Below are positions 19,041-30,182 of a stretch of DNA of 41,253 bases, piece after piece. The stretch's first letter is position 1; every line of letters starts with the position of its first letter. A program made the translations under genes and the position numbers. This stretch comes from Thermobrachium celere DSM 8682 (GTDB taxonomy: Bacteria > Bacillota > Clostridia > Clostridiales > Caloramatoraceae). The notes beneath the pieces are model-generated. The model was given only the letters and a program-made list of their open reading frames with translations. It had not been told where the DNA came from and did no database searches. The DNA lies in NCBI RefSeq assembly GCF_000430995.1, contig NZ_HF952018.1, forward strand, positions 1,491,611-1,532,863. Reading direction: 5' to 3'.

Positions 19041-20573
19041 TTATTTTATTATTAATGATTTTCCTGTCATTTCAACAGGAATATCTATTCCCATAATATC
19101 AAGCATTGTTGGTGCAATGTCGCATAGTCTTCCACCATCTCTTAAGTCAACCTTTTCATCACCAACAACGATAAATGGCACTAAGTTTGTTGTATGTGCT
19201 GTATATGGTTCACCTGTTTCATAGTCAACCATCATTTCAGCATTTCCATGGTCTGCAGTAATTAGTACAGTACCACCCTTTTCTCTAATCTTAGCTACAA
19301 CCTTACCAATACATTCATCAACAGCCTCTACTGCCTTCTTTGCAGCATCAAATACTCCTGTATGTCCAACCATATCTGGATTTGCAAAGTTTAAAATTAT
19401 TACGTCATATATATCCTTATCAATCTCTTGACATACTCTATCTGCAACAAGGTATGCACTCATTTCAGGCTGTAGATCATAAGTTGCAACCTTTGGTGAA
19501 GGAATTAGTATTCTATCTTCATCTTTGTTTGGTGCTTCTACTCCACCATTGAAGAAGAATGTAACATGGGCATACTTTTCTGTTTCAGCTATTCTAAGTT
19601 GCTTTAAGCCTTTGCTTGCTATATATTCACCAAAAGTATTTTTATGAACTTCTGGTCTATACGCTATATCAACATTTTCAATAGTTTTATCATATTGTGT
19701 CATACATACAAAGTAAACTTTAAAGTAATTTCTTTCAAAACCTGTAAACTCAACATCAACAAGTGCTCTTGTTATTTGTCTTGCTCTGTCTGGTCTGAAG
19801 TTAAAGAATATTACAGAGTCATTTTCCTTTATTCTTGCAACAGGTCTTTCGTTTTCAATTATTACTGTAGGAAGAACAAACTCATCTGTTCTATTTTCTG
19901 AATATGATTTTTCTATAGCCTCTCTTGCACTTGATGCAATTTCACCTTGTGCATTTACCATTGCATCATATGCAAGCTTTGTTCTTTCCCATCTCTTATC
20001 TCTATCCATTGAATAATATCTTCCAGAAATAGTTGCTATTTTACCTACACCTATTTCCTTCATGTATTTTTCTAATCTATCAACATATTCTAAAGCTGAT
20101 GATGGCGGAACATCTCTACCATCTAAGAAGGCATGAACAAATACTCTATTAAAGTCCATGTCTTTACATAGCTTTATTAATGCTTCAAGATGGTCTATGT
20201 GGCTATGAACACCACCATCAGAAAGAAGTCCCATTAGGTGAACATCACTGTTGTTATTTTTTGCATTTTCAATTGCTTTTATGAAGGCATCGTTCTTAAA
20301 AAATCCGCCTTCTTCAATTTCCTTATTTATTCTTGTGTATTCTTGATATATTATTCTTCCTGCACCAATATTAAGATGTCCTACTTCTGAGTTACCCATT
20401 TGTCCTCTAGGAAGTCCAACATCAAGTCCGCTAGCACTTAGTTTTGTATGGGGGTATTCATTCCAAAGTCTATCAAAATTTGGCTTGTTTGCACTAGCAA
20501 TAGCATTGCCATCTGCCTTTTCATTGATACCCCATCCATCAAGTATCATTAGCATTACAGGTTTTTTCTGCAT
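19041..20573 (-). CDS. gpmI: 2,3-bisphosphoglycerate-independent phosphoglycerate mutase
   Basis: This Mn-dependent enzyme interconverts 3- and 2-phosphoglycerate. The 510-residue protein starts [10 protein letters not shown] (metal-binding Asp) and carries the phosphorylated Ser in [15 protein letters not shown] near residue 62. [11 protein letters not shown] and [14 protein letters not shown] follow, with the metal ligands in [12 protein letters not shown] and [10 protein letters not shown] near the C-terminus. Its length matches the family (about 510). It lies between tpiA (11 nt) and eno (21 nt). Confidence 0.98.
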   Translation of the reverse strand: MQKKPVMLMILDGWGINEKADGNAIASANKPNFDRLWNEYPHTKLSASGLDVGLPRGQMGNSEVGHLNIGAGRIIYQEYTRINKEIEEGGFFKNDAFIKAIENAKNNNSDVHLMGLLSDGGVHSHIDHLEALIKLCKDMDFNRVFVHAFLDGRDVPPSSALEYVDRLEKYMKEIGVGKIATISGRYYSMDRDKRWERTKLAYDAMVNAQGEIASSAREAIEKSYSENRTDEFVLPTVIIENERPVARIKENDSVIFFNFRPDRARQITRALVDVEFTGFERNYFKVYFVCMTQYDKTIENVDIAYRPEVHKNTFGEYIASKGLKQLRIAETEKYAHVTFFFNGGVEAPNKDEDRILIPSPKVATYDLQPEMSAYLVADRVCQEIDKDIYDVIILNFANPDMVGHTGVFDAAKKAVEAVDECIGKVVAKIREKGGTVLITADHGNAEMMVDYETGEPYTAHTTNLVPFIVVGDEKVDLRDGGRLCDIAPTMLDIMGIDIPVEMTGKSLIIK

Positions 20574-20584
20574 GTTTTACCTCC

Positions 20585-21331
20585 TTAATAATTAACGATT
20601 GCTGCAAAATCTTCTACTTTTAAGCTTGCTCCTCCAACTAGTGCACCATCGATGTCGCTTTGAGCCATTTGTTCCTTAATTGTGCTTGGCTTAACACTTC
20701 CACCATATTGTATTCTAATTTCATCTGCTGCCTTGTCACCAAACATTTCTCTAATCTTGCCTCTTATGTATTTGATTACTTCATTTGCATCTTCTGCTGT
20801 TGCTGTCTTTCCTGTACCAATTGCCCAAACTGGTTCATAAGCTATAACCATCTTAGCAACATTTTCAGCATCTACATCCTTTAGATCTTCTGTTAATTGC
20901 TTATCTATTACTTCAAATGTCTTTCCTGCTTCTCTTTCTTCTAAAAGCTCTCCAACACAAAGAATTGGTGTTAATCCATGTATGAAGGCTGACTTAACCT
21001 TCTTGTTTATTAATTCATCGTCTTCCTTAAAGTACATTCTTCTTTCACTATGTCCTAAAATTACATACTTTACTCCAAGTTCCTTAAGCATAACAGGTGA
21101 AATTTCACCAGTAAATGCACCATTTTCTTCATAGTGCATATTTTGTGCCCCAACTTCTATATTAGTATCTTCAACTAAAGTTAAAACTTGAGCAAGTGAT
21201 GTAAAAGGTGGACATACTACTACTTCACACTTAGCGTCCTTAACTTTATCTCTAAGTTCAATAATGAATTGTGCAGCTTCTTTTGCTGTTTTGTTCATTT
21301 TCCAGTTTCCTGCTATAATTGGCTTTCTCAT
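20585..21331 (-). CDS. tpiA: Triosephosphate isomerase
   Basis: It interconverts dihydroxyacetone phosphate and glyceraldehyde 3-phosphate. The 248-residue TIM barrel shows the N-terminal Lys in [10 protein letters not shown], the catalytic His in VILGHSERR near 95, the catalytic Glu in [14 protein letters not shown] near 166, and the phosphate-binding [16 protein letters not shown] ribosome site precedes it. It follows pgk in the glycolytic operon across a hairpin-containing gap and is tightly spaced to gpmI. Confidence 0.99.
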   Translation of the reverse strand: MRKPIIAGNWKMNKTAKEAAQFIIELRDKVKDAKCEVVVCPPFTSLAQVLTLVEDTNIEVGAQNMHYEENGAFTGEISPVMLKELGVKYVILGHSERRMYFKEDDELINKKVKSAFIHGLTPILCVGELLEEREAGKTFEVIDKQLTEDLKDVDAENVAKMVIAYEPVWAIGTGKTATAEDANEVIKYIRGKIREMFGDKAADEIRIQYGGSVKPSTIKEQMAQSDIDGALVGGASLKVEDFAAIVNY

Positions 21332-21357
21332 TATTTTTCCTCCTTTTAGGAATTTAG

Positions 21358-21379
21358 GCTAGGGGTAAGACCCCCTAGC
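21358..21379 (-). other. Intergenic hairpin between pgk and tpiA
   Basis: GCTAGGGG (21358-21365) and CCCCTAGC (21372-21379) form a perfect 8-bp stem with a 6-nt loop. There is no T-run, so it more likely shapes mRNA processing or stability than full termination. Confidence 0.75.
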
Positions 21380-21387
21380 ATATTTTA

Positions 21388-22575
21388 TTACTTATCGTTT
21401 AATGCTGCAATACCTGGAAGAACTTTACCTTCTAAAAATTCTAGTGAAGCTCCTCCACCTGTTGAAATGTGAGTCATCTTTTCAGCATATCCTAGTTGTT
21501 CAACTGCTGCAGCTGAATCTCCTCCACCTATAATTGTTGTTCCATTGACCTTTGATAGTGCTTCTGCAACAGCCTTTGTACCAACTGCAAACTTTGGCAT
21601 TTCAAATACTCCCATAGGTCCATTCCAGATAACTGTCTTAGCATCTAAAACTGCCTCTTCAAATAGCTTAATAGTCTTTGGACCTATATCTAATCCCATG
21701 TAGTCTGCTGGAATTTCAACATCTACTGTCATAGCTTCTGCATCATTGCTAAATTCCTTTGCAACAACATGGTCAACTGGAAGATATACCTTAACTCCCT
21801 TTTCTTCTGCCTTCTTTAGCATTTCCTTAGCATAATCTATCTTATCTTCTTCAAGAAGTGATTTTCCTATTTCAAATCCTTGAGCCTTTAAGAATGTGTA
21901 AGCCATTCCTCCACCTATTATTAGTCTGTCAACCTTTTCAATTAGGTTGTTTATAACATTTATCTTATCTGAAACCTTTGCACCACCTAATATTGCTACA
22001 AATGGTCTCTCTGGATTTTCAAGAGCTTTACCCATTATTTCAATTTCCTTTTCAATTAGGAACCCTGCAACAGCTGGTAGGAATTCTGCTACACCTGCAG
22101 TTGATGAGTGTGCTCTGTGGGCTGTACCAAATGCATCATTTACAAATATATCAGCAAGTGATGCAAGCTTCTTAGCAAAATCCATATCGTTCTTTGTTTC
22201 TGTCTTTATAAATCTTACGTTTTCAAGAAGAACAACTTCGCCTTCCTTCATTTCTGAAACAAGTCTTACTGCATTTTCTCCTACTACTTCTTTATCTTCA
22301 GCAAGCTTAACTTCAAGTCCTAAAAGTTCTGAAAGTCTCTTAGCAACTGGCTTTAAGCTATATTTTTCATCATATCCTTCCTTTGGTCTTCCAAGGTGTG
22401 ACATTAATATTACCTTTGCACCATTTTCTAGAAGATACTTAATAGTTGGAAGTGCTGCAACTATTCTTCTATCGTCAGTTATATTTCCTTCCTTATCTTG
22501 TGGAACATTAAAGTCACATCTTACAAGAACCTTTTTTCCCCTAACATCTATATCTCTAACAGTTTTCTTGTTCAT
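21388..22575 (-). CDS. pgk: Phosphoglycerate kinase
   Basis: It transfers the acyl phosphate of 1,3-bisphosphoglycerate to ADP, making ATP. The product has the N-terminal signature [27 protein letters not shown] and [12 protein letters not shown] in the substrate lobe. The nucleotide lobe has [25 protein letters not shown] and [15 protein letters not shown] start it at the ATG at 22575 (395 residues), since GAGAGG is 8 nt upstream; a TTG two codons earlier is too close to it. It follows gap across a hairpin-containing gap. Confidence 0.99.
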   Translation of the reverse strand: MNKKTVRDIDVRGKKVLVRCDFNVPQDKEGNITDDRRIVAALPTIKYLLENGAKVILMSHLGRPKEGYDEKYSLKPVAKRLSELLGLEVKLAEDKEVVGENAVRLVSEMKEGEVVLLENVRFIKTETKNDMDFAKKLASLADIFVNDAFGTAHRAHSSTAGVAEFLPAVAGFLIEKEIEIMGKALENPERPFVAILGGAKVSDKINVINNLIEKVDRLIIGGGMAYTFLKAQGFEIGKSLLEEDKIDYAKEMLKKAEEKGVKVYLPVDHVVAKEFSNDAEAMTVDVEIPADYMGLDIGPKTIKLFEEAVLDAKTVIWNGPMGVFEMPKFAVGTKAVAEALSKVNGTTIIGGGDSAAAVEQLGYAEKMTHISTGGGASLEFLEGKVLPGIAALNDK

Positions 22576-22609
22576 ACCCAAAACCTCTCTTTCATAATTT
22601 TAGGAAAAT

Positions 22610-22647
22610 AAGTCCGGCCTTATAGCCGAAACTACAAAACCGGACTT
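22610..22647 (-). other. Intergenic hairpin between gap and pgk
   Basis: AAGTCCGG (22610-22617) and CCGGACTT (22640-22647) form an 8-bp perfect stem around a 22-nt loop. On the minus strand the sequence continues ATTTTCC, only weakly T-rich, so partial termination or 3'-end protection after processing is more likely than complete termination. Confidence 0.75.
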
Positions 22648-22652
22648 TAGAA

Positions 22653-23675
<1,023 letters not shown>

Positions 23676-23696
23676 CTAAATTTATGACTTTTATGT

Positions 23697-23717
23697 AAAG
23701 ATAGCTAAGCTATCTTT
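23697..23717 (-). other. Intergenic hairpin between cggR and gap
   Basis: AAAGATAGCT and AGCTATCTTT form a 10-bp perfect inverted repeat around one base, just after the cggR stop. A stem-loop at the cggR 3' end with nearby cleavage is known in B. subtilis; a similar role is inferred. Confidence 0.7.
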
Positions 23718-23721
23718 TATC

Positions 23722-24744
23722 CTACTTATAAAAACTTAATATTTCCTTTGCTGCCGCTTCATCTGTTACTATTACCATGTTAGGATTGTTTATCTTTGTT
23801 GCAACTATAGCCTCAGCCTTATTTTTTCCACCAGCAACTGCAATTATATGCTTTATACTACTCACATCATTAAAATCAAGACCTATAGTTGGAGTATTAT
23901 AAACTATCTCTCCCTGTTTATTAAAATAATATCCAAATGCCTCTGCAACTGCACCCTTTGAAAGTAATTCGTCTATTTTATCTTCCTCTAGACCTCTTCT
24001 TCTTGACATCTCATCTGCTCTACCTATCCCAAATATTAATATATCTGCTCTGCTTATACTTTCAACAACATCCTTAATTCCTGGCTCATTTAACATTGTC
24101 TCAAGAGCCTCTTGGCTTAAGTTATCAGGTACATGAAGAAGTTTGTAGTTTGCACCAATTTTATTTGCAAGCTTTGCTGCAAGGGTGCTAGCCTGAGTTT
24201 CTACATTTCTTCCCATACCACCTCTTGCAGGAACAACAAGTACATTTGATTTTGATAATTTAGGAAAATTCTCAACAACCTGTGAAACAGATGATCCTCC
24301 AGTTAATGCTATAATTGAATTGTTTGTAAGCAGTGTCTTTATGTAGTTTGCTGCTAGTCTTCCCATCTCTTTTAAAACAGTAATATCTTCATCTATATTT
24401 CCTGGAACAACAATAACCTTATGTACACCTAATATTTTCTTAAGTTTATTTTCTACTTCTGTAAGCCCACTTATTTCATGTATCATCTCTTCTAGGCTTT
24501 CTAATATATATTCCCCATCTTTAGTTACTGTCATACCTGTTGAGTATATTTCAATTAACCCCTGATCCTTTAAAAAATTCACTTCAGTTCTAACTACTCT
24601 TTCTCCTAGATCAAGCTCTTGGGACAAAGCTCTTCTTCCAACAGGTTGGTTGTAATAAATGCATTTTAATATCTTGTATCTTTTTATTAATAGTTCTATA
24701 ATCTCTGGAACAATTTTTTGCTGTAGTAATAATACATTCTTCAA
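23722..24744 (-). CDS. cggR: Central glycolytic genes regulator CggR
   Basis: CggR is a SorC/DeoR-family repressor that leaves DNA when it binds fructose-1,6-bisphosphate. The N-terminus (about 15-75) has a winged helix with RYKILKCIYYNQPVGRRALSQ and VVRTEVNFLKDQGLI. The rest is the sugar-phosphate-binding domain with ALTGGSSVSQV, VPARGGMGRNVE and the IFGIGRADEMSRRRGL segment. I start at TTG 24744 (341 residues), 8 nt after GGGGAG, which also aligns with Bacillus CggR; a GTG three codons earlier overlaps the Shine-Dalgarno. It heads the glycolytic operon and should repress it through the operator just upstream. Confidence 0.95.
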   Translation of the reverse strand: MKNVLLLQQKIVPEIIELLIKRYKILKCIYYNQPVGRRALSQELDLGERVVRTEVNFLKDQGLIEIYSTGMTVTKDGEYILESLEEMIHEISGLTEVENKLKKILGVHKVIVVPGNIDEDITVLKEMGRLAANYIKTLLTNNSIIALTGGSSVSQVVENFPKLSKSNVLVVPARGGMGRNVETQASTLAAKLANKIGANYKLLHVPDNLSQEALETMLNEPGIKDVVESISRADILIFGIGRADEMSRRRGLEEDKIDELLSKGAVAEAFGYYFNKQGEIVYNTPTIGLDFNDVSSIKHIIAVAGGKNKAEAIVATKINNPNMVIVTDEAAAKEILSFYK

Positions 24745-24771
24745 ACATGTCACTCCCCTAAACCTGTTGTA

Positions 24772-24807
24772 GGGACAATTTGCGTCCCTGTGTATTATTT
24801 TTGTCCC
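24772..24807 (-). promoter_or_regulatory. CggR-type operator
   Basis: On the minus strand two GGGAC motifs lie 19 nt apart. The second reads GGGACGCAAATTGTCCC, matching the GGGAC-N6-TGTC half of the Bacillus CggR operator. The first (GGGACAAAAAT) lacks a clear TGTC. The operator starts just after the predicted transcription start, as expected for a roadblock-type repressor. Confidence 0.75.
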
Positions 24808-24819
24808 ACTACCAATTCT

Positions 24820-24848
24820 AATATATCACTAAAATTATTATTTTTCAA
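24820..24848 (-). promoter_or_regulatory. Sigma-A promoter of the glycolytic operon
   Basis: TTGAAA (24843-24848), a 17-nt spacer and TATATT (24820-24825) on the minus strand, with the CggR operator immediately downstream. Confidence 0.8.
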
Positions 24849-24966
24849 TATTTTTTATAAAAAATTATTTTTAACCATACACTTTTAGTATTTGTATTCA
24901 TTTTACCCTATATTCACTTTATAAAAAGTTAAATTAACATTAAAACATTTTTATAAGTCAAATGTT

Positions 24967-25030
24967 AACCCCATGATGGATTTTGTGATGTTCTAATCCT
25001 TATAGAACCTCAAAACCCATACATGGGGCT
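24967..25030 (-). repeat. Long imperfect hairpin element (copy 1), downstream of rpoN
   Basis: Arms 24969-24995 and 25003-25028 form a stem of about 25 bp with a 7-nt loop; CCCCATG pairs with CATGGGG at the base. The 3' arm CAAAACCCATACATGGGGCT matches the hairpin at 39552-39606 at 15 of 20 positions, all differences being transitions. There is no T-run on the minus strand. It may be a terminator of rpoN or a member of a palindromic repeat family. The rest of the 335-nt gap to cggR, outside the promoter and operator, holds nothing else that I recognise. Confidence 0.65.
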
Positions 25031-25079
25031 AAAAAATTCTACCCTTAAATTATAAAACTTAGGTTATAAAACCGTAATT

Positions 25080-26420
25080 TTATTTTATTTTTCTTTTAGA
25101 TGATGATTCTATACCCATCTCCTCTCTATACTTTGTAACAGTTCTTCTTGAAATTTTTACACCACTTGCATTTAAAATATCTGCTATCTGCTGATCTGAA
25201 TATGGTTTTCTTTTGTTTTCACTATTTATTATTTCAAGTATCTTATCCTTCAATATATCTACTGAAACATTTTCGCCAAAGGATGTATTTAGTCCTCTAA
25301 CTAAGAAATATTTAAGTTCAAACACACCCTTTGGTGTTTGAGCATACTTACCATTTATCGCACGACTTACAGTTGATTCATGAAGTCCTGTTTCTTCAGA
25401 AATAGTTTTTAAATTTAATGGTTTTAAATATTCATCATTCTCAAAAAATCCAATTTGATGTTTTACTATTACTTCTGCAACCTTTTTTATTGTTTCTCTC
25501 CTCTGCTCTATGCTTTTTATAAGCCAATAGGCTGCTTCTATTTTTGATTTTATATATTTATATTCTTCACTATTTTTATTTCTTAATAGTGATTTGTAGT
25601 GTTTATTTATCTTGAGCATAGGAAGATTATCATCATTAACTCTTACTACATATTCTCCATTTACCTTTTCAACATAAACATCAGGAATAATATATCTTAT
25701 ATCTTCATTTCCTAACCTACATCCTGGTTTTGGATCAAGGGATTTAATAACTTCAATATATCTTAGTAGTTTTTCTAAAGGTATGTTGTATTTGTTTGAT
25801 ATATAATCATATGACTTGTTTGCAATATTTTCCAATTCATTATCAATTAACTTTTCATATATGCTATCATATATCCCCTTTGCCTTTAGTTGAATCTTTA
25901 AACATTCCTGCAAACTTCTAGCACATATACCACTAGGTTCGAAGTCCTGTATTATTGAAATTAAGTTTTTTACAACTTCTAATGATACTCCAAACTTATT
26001 TGCAATAGATAAATCATGTAAATGTAAATATCCATTTTCGTCTAAATTGTCAATTATATATTCTGCAATCTTTCTGTCTCGTTTAGTAAGTGGTATATAC
26101 CCTAGCTGTTCCTTTAAATAGTCATATAAACTTTTAGTGTTACTTATGAAGTAAAATGGGGATATCTTTTCTTCTTCATTATCCTCAGAGTAGTCTGTAT
26201 AATATTCTTCATCATAATCTGAATAAATTTCAATAACCTTATCAAATTTATTTTCAAAGTTTGTATCTAGTTCTAGCACTGGATTTTCTAGTAGTTCATC
26301 TTCGATGTATTCCTTCAATTCGTTATTAGGTAGTTGCAAAACCTTTACTGCAAGTTGCATTTCCTGAGTCATTACAAGTTTCTGTTCTAGCTTTAAATCC
26401 AACGAAAAATTTAAGTTCAT
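25080..26420 (-). CDS. rpoN: RNA polymerase sigma-54 factor
   Basis: Sigma-54 directs RNA polymerase to -24/-12 promoters that need an enhancer-binding ATPase. The N-terminal region I is Gln/Leu-rich (LEQKLVMTQEMQLAVKVLQ), region II is acidic (DYDEEYYTDYSEDNEEE), followed by the core-binding domain. The DNA-binding part has the HTH ISEETGLHESTVSRAINGKY and the RpoN box SRRTVTKYREEMGI at the C-terminus. I choose the ATG at 26420 (446 residues) because GGGGGAT precedes it; a GTG four codons earlier overlaps that site. No sigma-54 activator or -24/-12 site was recognised in the window, so its targets are elsewhere. Confidence 0.96.
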   Translation of the reverse strand: MNLNFSLDLKLEQKLVMTQEMQLAVKVLQLPNNELKEYIEDELLENPVLELDTNFENKFDKVIEIYSDYDEEYYTDYSEDNEEEKISPFYFISNTKSLYDYLKEQLGYIPLTKRDRKIAEYIIDNLDENGYLHLHDLSIANKFGVSLEVVKNLISIIQDFEPSGICARSLQECLKIQLKAKGIYDSIYEKLIDNELENIANKSYDYISNKYNIPLEKLLRYIEVIKSLDPKPGCRLGNEDIRYIIPDVYVEKVNGEYVVRVNDDNLPMLKINKHYKSLLRNKNSEEYKYIKSKIEAAYWLIKSIEQRRETIKKVAEVIVKHQIGFFENDEYLKPLNLKTISEETGLHESTVSRAINGKYAQTPKGVFELKYFLVRGLNTSFGENVSVDILKDKILEIINSENKRKPYSDQQIADILNASGVKISRRTVTKYREEMGIESSSKRKIK

Positions 26421-26476
26421 AATATCCCCCACAAAATGTATTTTGTACTACATATTATATTTAGAATTACACAAAT

Positions 26477-26482
26477 ATTATA
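26477..26482 (-). promoter_or_regulatory. Likely -10 element of rpoN
   Basis: TATAAT preceded by TGT gives the extended -10 form TGTTATAAT. No good -35 hexamer is seen. Confidence 0.45.
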
Positions 26483-26587
26483 ACACATTTTATGGATAAA
26501 ACAGACTTTTATTTTTAAAATTTGCTACAATCTAAAATTAATTTATTCTTAAGAATTATATTTTTATTACTAAAAATAAAAGATAAA

Positions 26588-26608
26588 AAGAGGCTTTGAT
26601 GCCTCCTT
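26588..26608 (-). terminator. Terminator of the BMP-type transporter operon
   Basis: GAGGC-(6 nt)-GCCTC followed by T5 on the minus strand, starting immediately after the stop codon of the last permease gene. Confidence 0.85.
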
Positions 26609-27544
26609 TTATCTTTCTCCCTTGTTATATGGAACTCCATCTGCTGCTGGTGGAGTTGTCTTTCCAACAAATCCTGCAAGAGCAAGCATTGTTAAAATAT
26701 ATGGGAATGCAAGGTATGCTTCTGTTGGTAGAGCCCAACCAAACTTTTGAGCTAATATTTCAAATGCCTGTGCAAATGCAAATAGGAATGATGCTGCTGT
26801 TGCACCAAATGGCTTCCAGTTACCAAATATCATAGCTGCAAGAGCAATGAATCCTCTACCACTTACCATACCTTCTCTAAATAGGTTCATAACACCTATT
26901 GATAGAGTTGCTCCTCCTAAACCAGCAAAAACACCTGACATAATAACACATAGATATCTTATTTTGTATACGTTAATTCCTAAAGTATCTGCAGCTTTTG
27001 GATGTTCACCAACTGCTCTAATTCTAAGTCCAAGTGGTGTATAATATAATACATAATGTACAACAAAAACAAGTATTATAGCCATAAATACAAACCAGTT
27101 AAGCTCAGCTAAAAATGGTCCAATTACTGGTATCTTAGCCATTGTTTCTGTTGGATATGGAAGTGCAGCCACACCATCTGTTTGACCTTGTCTTCCAAAT
27201 AACTTAAATATTAAAAAGCTTGTTAATGCTCCTGCAAACAGGTTTATAGCAACACCTGAAACTGTTTGATCAGCTTTTAGATGTATACTTAAAACAGCGT
27301 GTATTGCTGCAACAAGTGCACCTGACACCACTGCAAATAGAAGCCCTACCCAAGGATTTCCTGTTAAGCTTGAACCATATACTGCAAAGAATGCTCCAAC
27401 TATCATTATACCTTCAAGACCTATATTAACAACACCAGAACGTTCTGATATAACACCACCTAATGCTGCAAAGATAAGAGGCGTCGCAAGACGGAATGTA
27501 GCAGCAAGTAGTGCTACAACTACTGGTATACTTCCATTAGCCAT
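26609..27544 (-). CDS. BMP-type (nucleoside) ABC transporter, second permease
   Basis: The 311-residue protein is a polytopic membrane permease of the branched-chain/ribose-type family, related to YufQ/NupQ. It shows about nine hydrophobic segments, the motif ERSGVVNIGLEGIMIVGA near 34-51 and the coupling region GLRIRAVGEHPKAADTLGI near 170-188 that contacts the ATPase. It overlaps the preceding permease gene by 8 nt. Purine nucleosides are the likely cargo by family; the sequence does not prove this. Confidence 0.92.
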   Translation of the reverse strand: MANGSIPVVVALLAATFRLATPLIFAALGGVISERSGVVNIGLEGIMIVGAFFAVYGSSLTGNPWVGLLFAVVSGALVAAIHAVLSIHLKADQTVSGVAINLFAGALTSFLIFKLFGRQGQTDGVAALPYPTETMAKIPVIGPFLAELNWFVFMAIILVFVVHYVLYYTPLGLRIRAVGEHPKAADTLGINVYKIRYLCVIMSGVFAGLGGATLSIGVMNLFREGMVSGRGFIALAAMIFGNWKPFGATAASFLFAFAQAFEILAQKFGWALPTEAYLAFPYILTMLALAGFVGKTTPPAADGVPYNKGER

Positions 27545-28622
27545 TTATCATCGCCTCCTTCTTTCTCTTTTCACCAATCCACTTGTAGATGTAGTCTGCT
27601 GCAACGAATATAATAATTATTGCTTGTATTAGGTACACTATATCCTTTGGAATATTTGCAAGTTGTAGGTTAAGTGAACTGCTGTTTAGTGCACCAAATA
27701 GTATAGCTGAAAGAAGTACCCCAACAGGGTGGCTCTTACCAAGTAGTGCAACTGCTATACCGTCAAAACCAAATCCTGTAAAACCAAATAGCTGAATTGC
27801 TTGATATTGAATACCTGCAACGTGTACAGCACCACCAAGTCCTGCTATTGCACCTGATATAGCCATTGCTAATATTATATTCTTCTTTATACTAATTCCA
27901 CCATACTCTGCAGCATGAGGATTTAATCCAACAGCTCTTAATTCATAACCAATTGTTGTCTTCCATAATAGAATGTATACAAGTGCAACTAAAAGAAGTC
28001 CTATAAATAATCCTACGTTTACTCTGTTAGTTTCACCTAAAAATCTCCAAAGTTTTGCTGAATCTTGAATAAGTGGAGTTGTTGCCTTACCTGGTGCATT
28101 TAATGGTCCCATTATCATGTAGTTTACAAAAAACATTGCTATGAAGTTCATCATAATTGTATTAATAACTTCATTTGTTCCAACCTTTGCCTTTAAGAAA
28201 CCAGGTATAGCTGCCCATAATGCTCCTATTAACATACCGCTTATCAATACTAATGGAACATGTATAAAAGCTGGTATTCCAGGAATTAAACCTACTGCAG
28301 CTGCTGCAAATATACCCATTATAAATTGACCTTCAACACCTATGTTAAATAGCCCTGTTTTAAAAGCAACTGCATTTGCAAGACCAGTAAAAAGTAATGG
28401 AGTAACAAACACTAATGTTTCTATTATACTAAAGCTTGTTCCAAAGCTTCCTTCCCAAATTGCTTGGAATAGTGTAACTGTTGCTGTAAAGAAGTTTTCT
28501 CCTTCAGCCCACATTACAAAGAATACTGCTATAAACATCGCAATAATTATTGATATAATTGGGAATATCAATGTATTTAAAGCTGCCCTTAGCTTGCTAG
28601 AGGTTGTATTTTTATTTGCCAT
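27537..28622 (-). CDS. BMP-type (nucleoside) ABC transporter, first permease
   Basis: The 361-residue membrane protein resembles YufP/NupP. An N-terminal helix (FPIISIIIAMFIAVFFVMWA) is followed by several more, with FKTGLFNIGVEGQFIMG near 90-106 and the coupling segment GYELRAVGLNPHAAEYGGI near 225-243. It pairs with the second permease to form the channel. It starts 12 nt after the ATPase gene. Confidence 0.92.
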   Translation of the reverse strand: MANKNTTSSKLRAALNTLIFPIISIIIAMFIAVFFVMWAEGENFFTATVTLFQAIWEGSFGTSFSIIETLVFVTPLLFTGLANAVAFKTGLFNIGVEGQFIMGIFAAAAVGLIPGIPAFIHVPLVLISGMLIGALWAAIPGFLKAKVGTNEVINTIMMNFIAMFFVNYMIMGPLNAPGKATTPLIQDSAKLWRFLGETNRVNVGLFIGLLLVALVYILLWKTTIGYELRAVGLNPHAAEYGGISIKKNIILAMAISGAIAGLGGAVHVAGIQYQAIQLFGFTGFGFDGIAVALLGKSHPVGVLLSAILFGALNSSSLNLQLANIPKDIVYLIQAIIIIFVAADYIYKWIGEKRKKEAMING

Positions 28623-28634
28623 TTTTATACCTCC

Positions 28635-30155
28635 TTACGCCTGCTTCTTAAGAGTGCCACCAGCCATTAAAATACCAAGCTCATGTTCAGTTGCACTCTT
28701 TGCATCTAATATATCAACAATTTGTCCATCGTATATTACTGCAATTCTGTCAGATAGTGCTAGTATTTCATCTAATTCAAGAGAAACTAACAGGATCGCT
28801 CTTCCCTTATCTCTCTCCTCTACAAGCCTCTTATGGATATATTCAATAGCACCAACGTCAATACCACGTGTAGGTTGAGCTGCAATAATAAGTTCTGGAT
28901 CCTTATTTATTTCTCTTGCAGCAATAAACTTTTGTTGGTTACCACCAGATAACGCTGAAGCAAAAACTTCTTCATTTGGTGTTCTAACATCAAACTCATC
29001 AATTAGCTTTCTTGCATATTCTTTTATCTTGTTATAATTCATCATAATTCCTTTAGCAAATGGAAGCTTGTAGTGATTACCTAAAACAGCATTTTCATAA
29101 AGTGAATATTTTAAAACTAATCCACGCTTATGTCTATCTTCTGGAATGTGTCCAACTCCTGCTTCAATTATATCCCTTGGAGTCTTTCCTGTTACGTCCT
29201 TATCATTTATATAAACCCTTCCTTCGGTTGGTTTTCTAAGACCAGTTATAACCTCTATAAGTTCAGTTTGACCGTTACCATCAACCCCAGCAATTCCAAC
29301 TATTTCTCCTGCTCTAACTTCTAGATTTACACCCTTTAACGCTGGTAATTTTCTATGATCTAAAGCAGATATATTTTCAACCTTTAATACTACCTTACCT
29401 GGCTTTGCCTCATCCTTTTGAACAACTAAGTTAACCTTTCTACCTACCATCATTTCAGCAAGTTCATCAATGTTTGTATCCTTTGTATATACTGTATCTA
29501 TAACTTTTCCCCTTCTTACGATTGTAACCCTATCACTCATTGCCATAACTTCTTTTAGCTTATGTGTGATTAATATGATTGATTTACCCTCTTTAACCAA
29601 GTTCTTTAATATAACCCCTAGCTCTTCGATTTCTTGTGGTGTTAATACTGCTGTAGGTTCATCTAGTATTAAGATATCTGCACCCCTATATAATGCCTTT
29701 AATATTTCAACCTTTTGTTGTTGTCCAACTGTAATATCTTCGATAACAGCATTTGGATCTATTTTAAATCCATATCTATCTGCCAACTCTTTAGTGTCCT
29801 TTATTGCCTTTTGCATATCAATTTTTATACCCTTTTTAGGTTCTGAACCTAATACAATATTTTCTGCAACTGTAAAGTTATGAACAAGCATGAAGTGTTG
29901 ATGCACCATTCCTATACCAAGCTTTATAGCATCTCCAGGACTCTTTATATTTACCTTTTGTCCATTTACATAAATTTCACCTGCATCAGGTTGATAAAGA
30001 CCATATAATATGTTCATTAATGTTGTTTTTCCAGCTCCATTTTCTCCAAGTAGAACGTGTATCTCTCCCTTTAGTAGTTCAAAATTTACATCATCATTTG
30101 CTTTAACCCCTGGGAACACTTTTGTAATTCCCTTCATTTCAACAACTTTTTGCAT
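28635..30155 (-). CDS. BMP-type (nucleoside) ABC transporter, double ATPase
   Basis: The 506-residue protein carries two fused ABC domains, as in YufO/NupO and RbsA. The first has a canonical Walker A (GENGAGKTTLMN, near 37) and signature TVGQQQKVEIL. The second has a degenerate Walker A (GVDGNGQTEL) but a good signature (LSGGNQQKFIAARE), the usual asymmetric pattern in this family. It lies between the binding-protein gene and the permeases; a terminator-like hairpin precedes it, so it is probably made in smaller amounts than the binding protein. Confidence 0.95.
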   Translation of the reverse strand: MQKVVEMKGITKVFPGVKANDDVNFELLKGEIHVLLGENGAGKTTLMNILYGLYQPDAGEIYVNGQKVNIKSPGDAIKLGIGMVHQHFMLVHNFTVAENIVLGSEPKKGIKIDMQKAIKDTKELADRYGFKIDPNAVIEDITVGQQQKVEILKALYRGADILILDEPTAVLTPQEIEELGVILKNLVKEGKSIILITHKLKEVMAMSDRVTIVRRGKVIDTVYTKDTNIDELAEMMVGRKVNLVVQKDEAKPGKVVLKVENISALDHRKLPALKGVNLEVRAGEIVGIAGVDGNGQTELIEVITGLRKPTEGRVYINDKDVTGKTPRDIIEAGVGHIPEDRHKRGLVLKYSLYENAVLGNHYKLPFAKGIMMNYNKIKEYARKLIDEFDVRTPNEEVFASALSGGNQQKFIAAREINKDPELIIAAQPTRGIDVGAIEYIHKRLVEERDKGRAILLVSLELDEILALSDRIAVIYDGQIVDILDAKSATEHELGILMAGGTLKKQA

Positions 30156-30182
30156 TTATTTTCCTCCCTTCTTCTGGATAAA

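Noticed and set aside
21947-22597. A 216-codon open frame on the plus strand
   Set aside because: It lies opposite pgk, has no ribosome site, and its product is low-complexity and Ser/Thr-rich, as expected from the antisense of a well-conserved gene.
28342-28878. A 178-codon open frame on the plus strand
   Set aside because: It spans the junction of two convincing transporter genes on the other strand and has no recognisable features.
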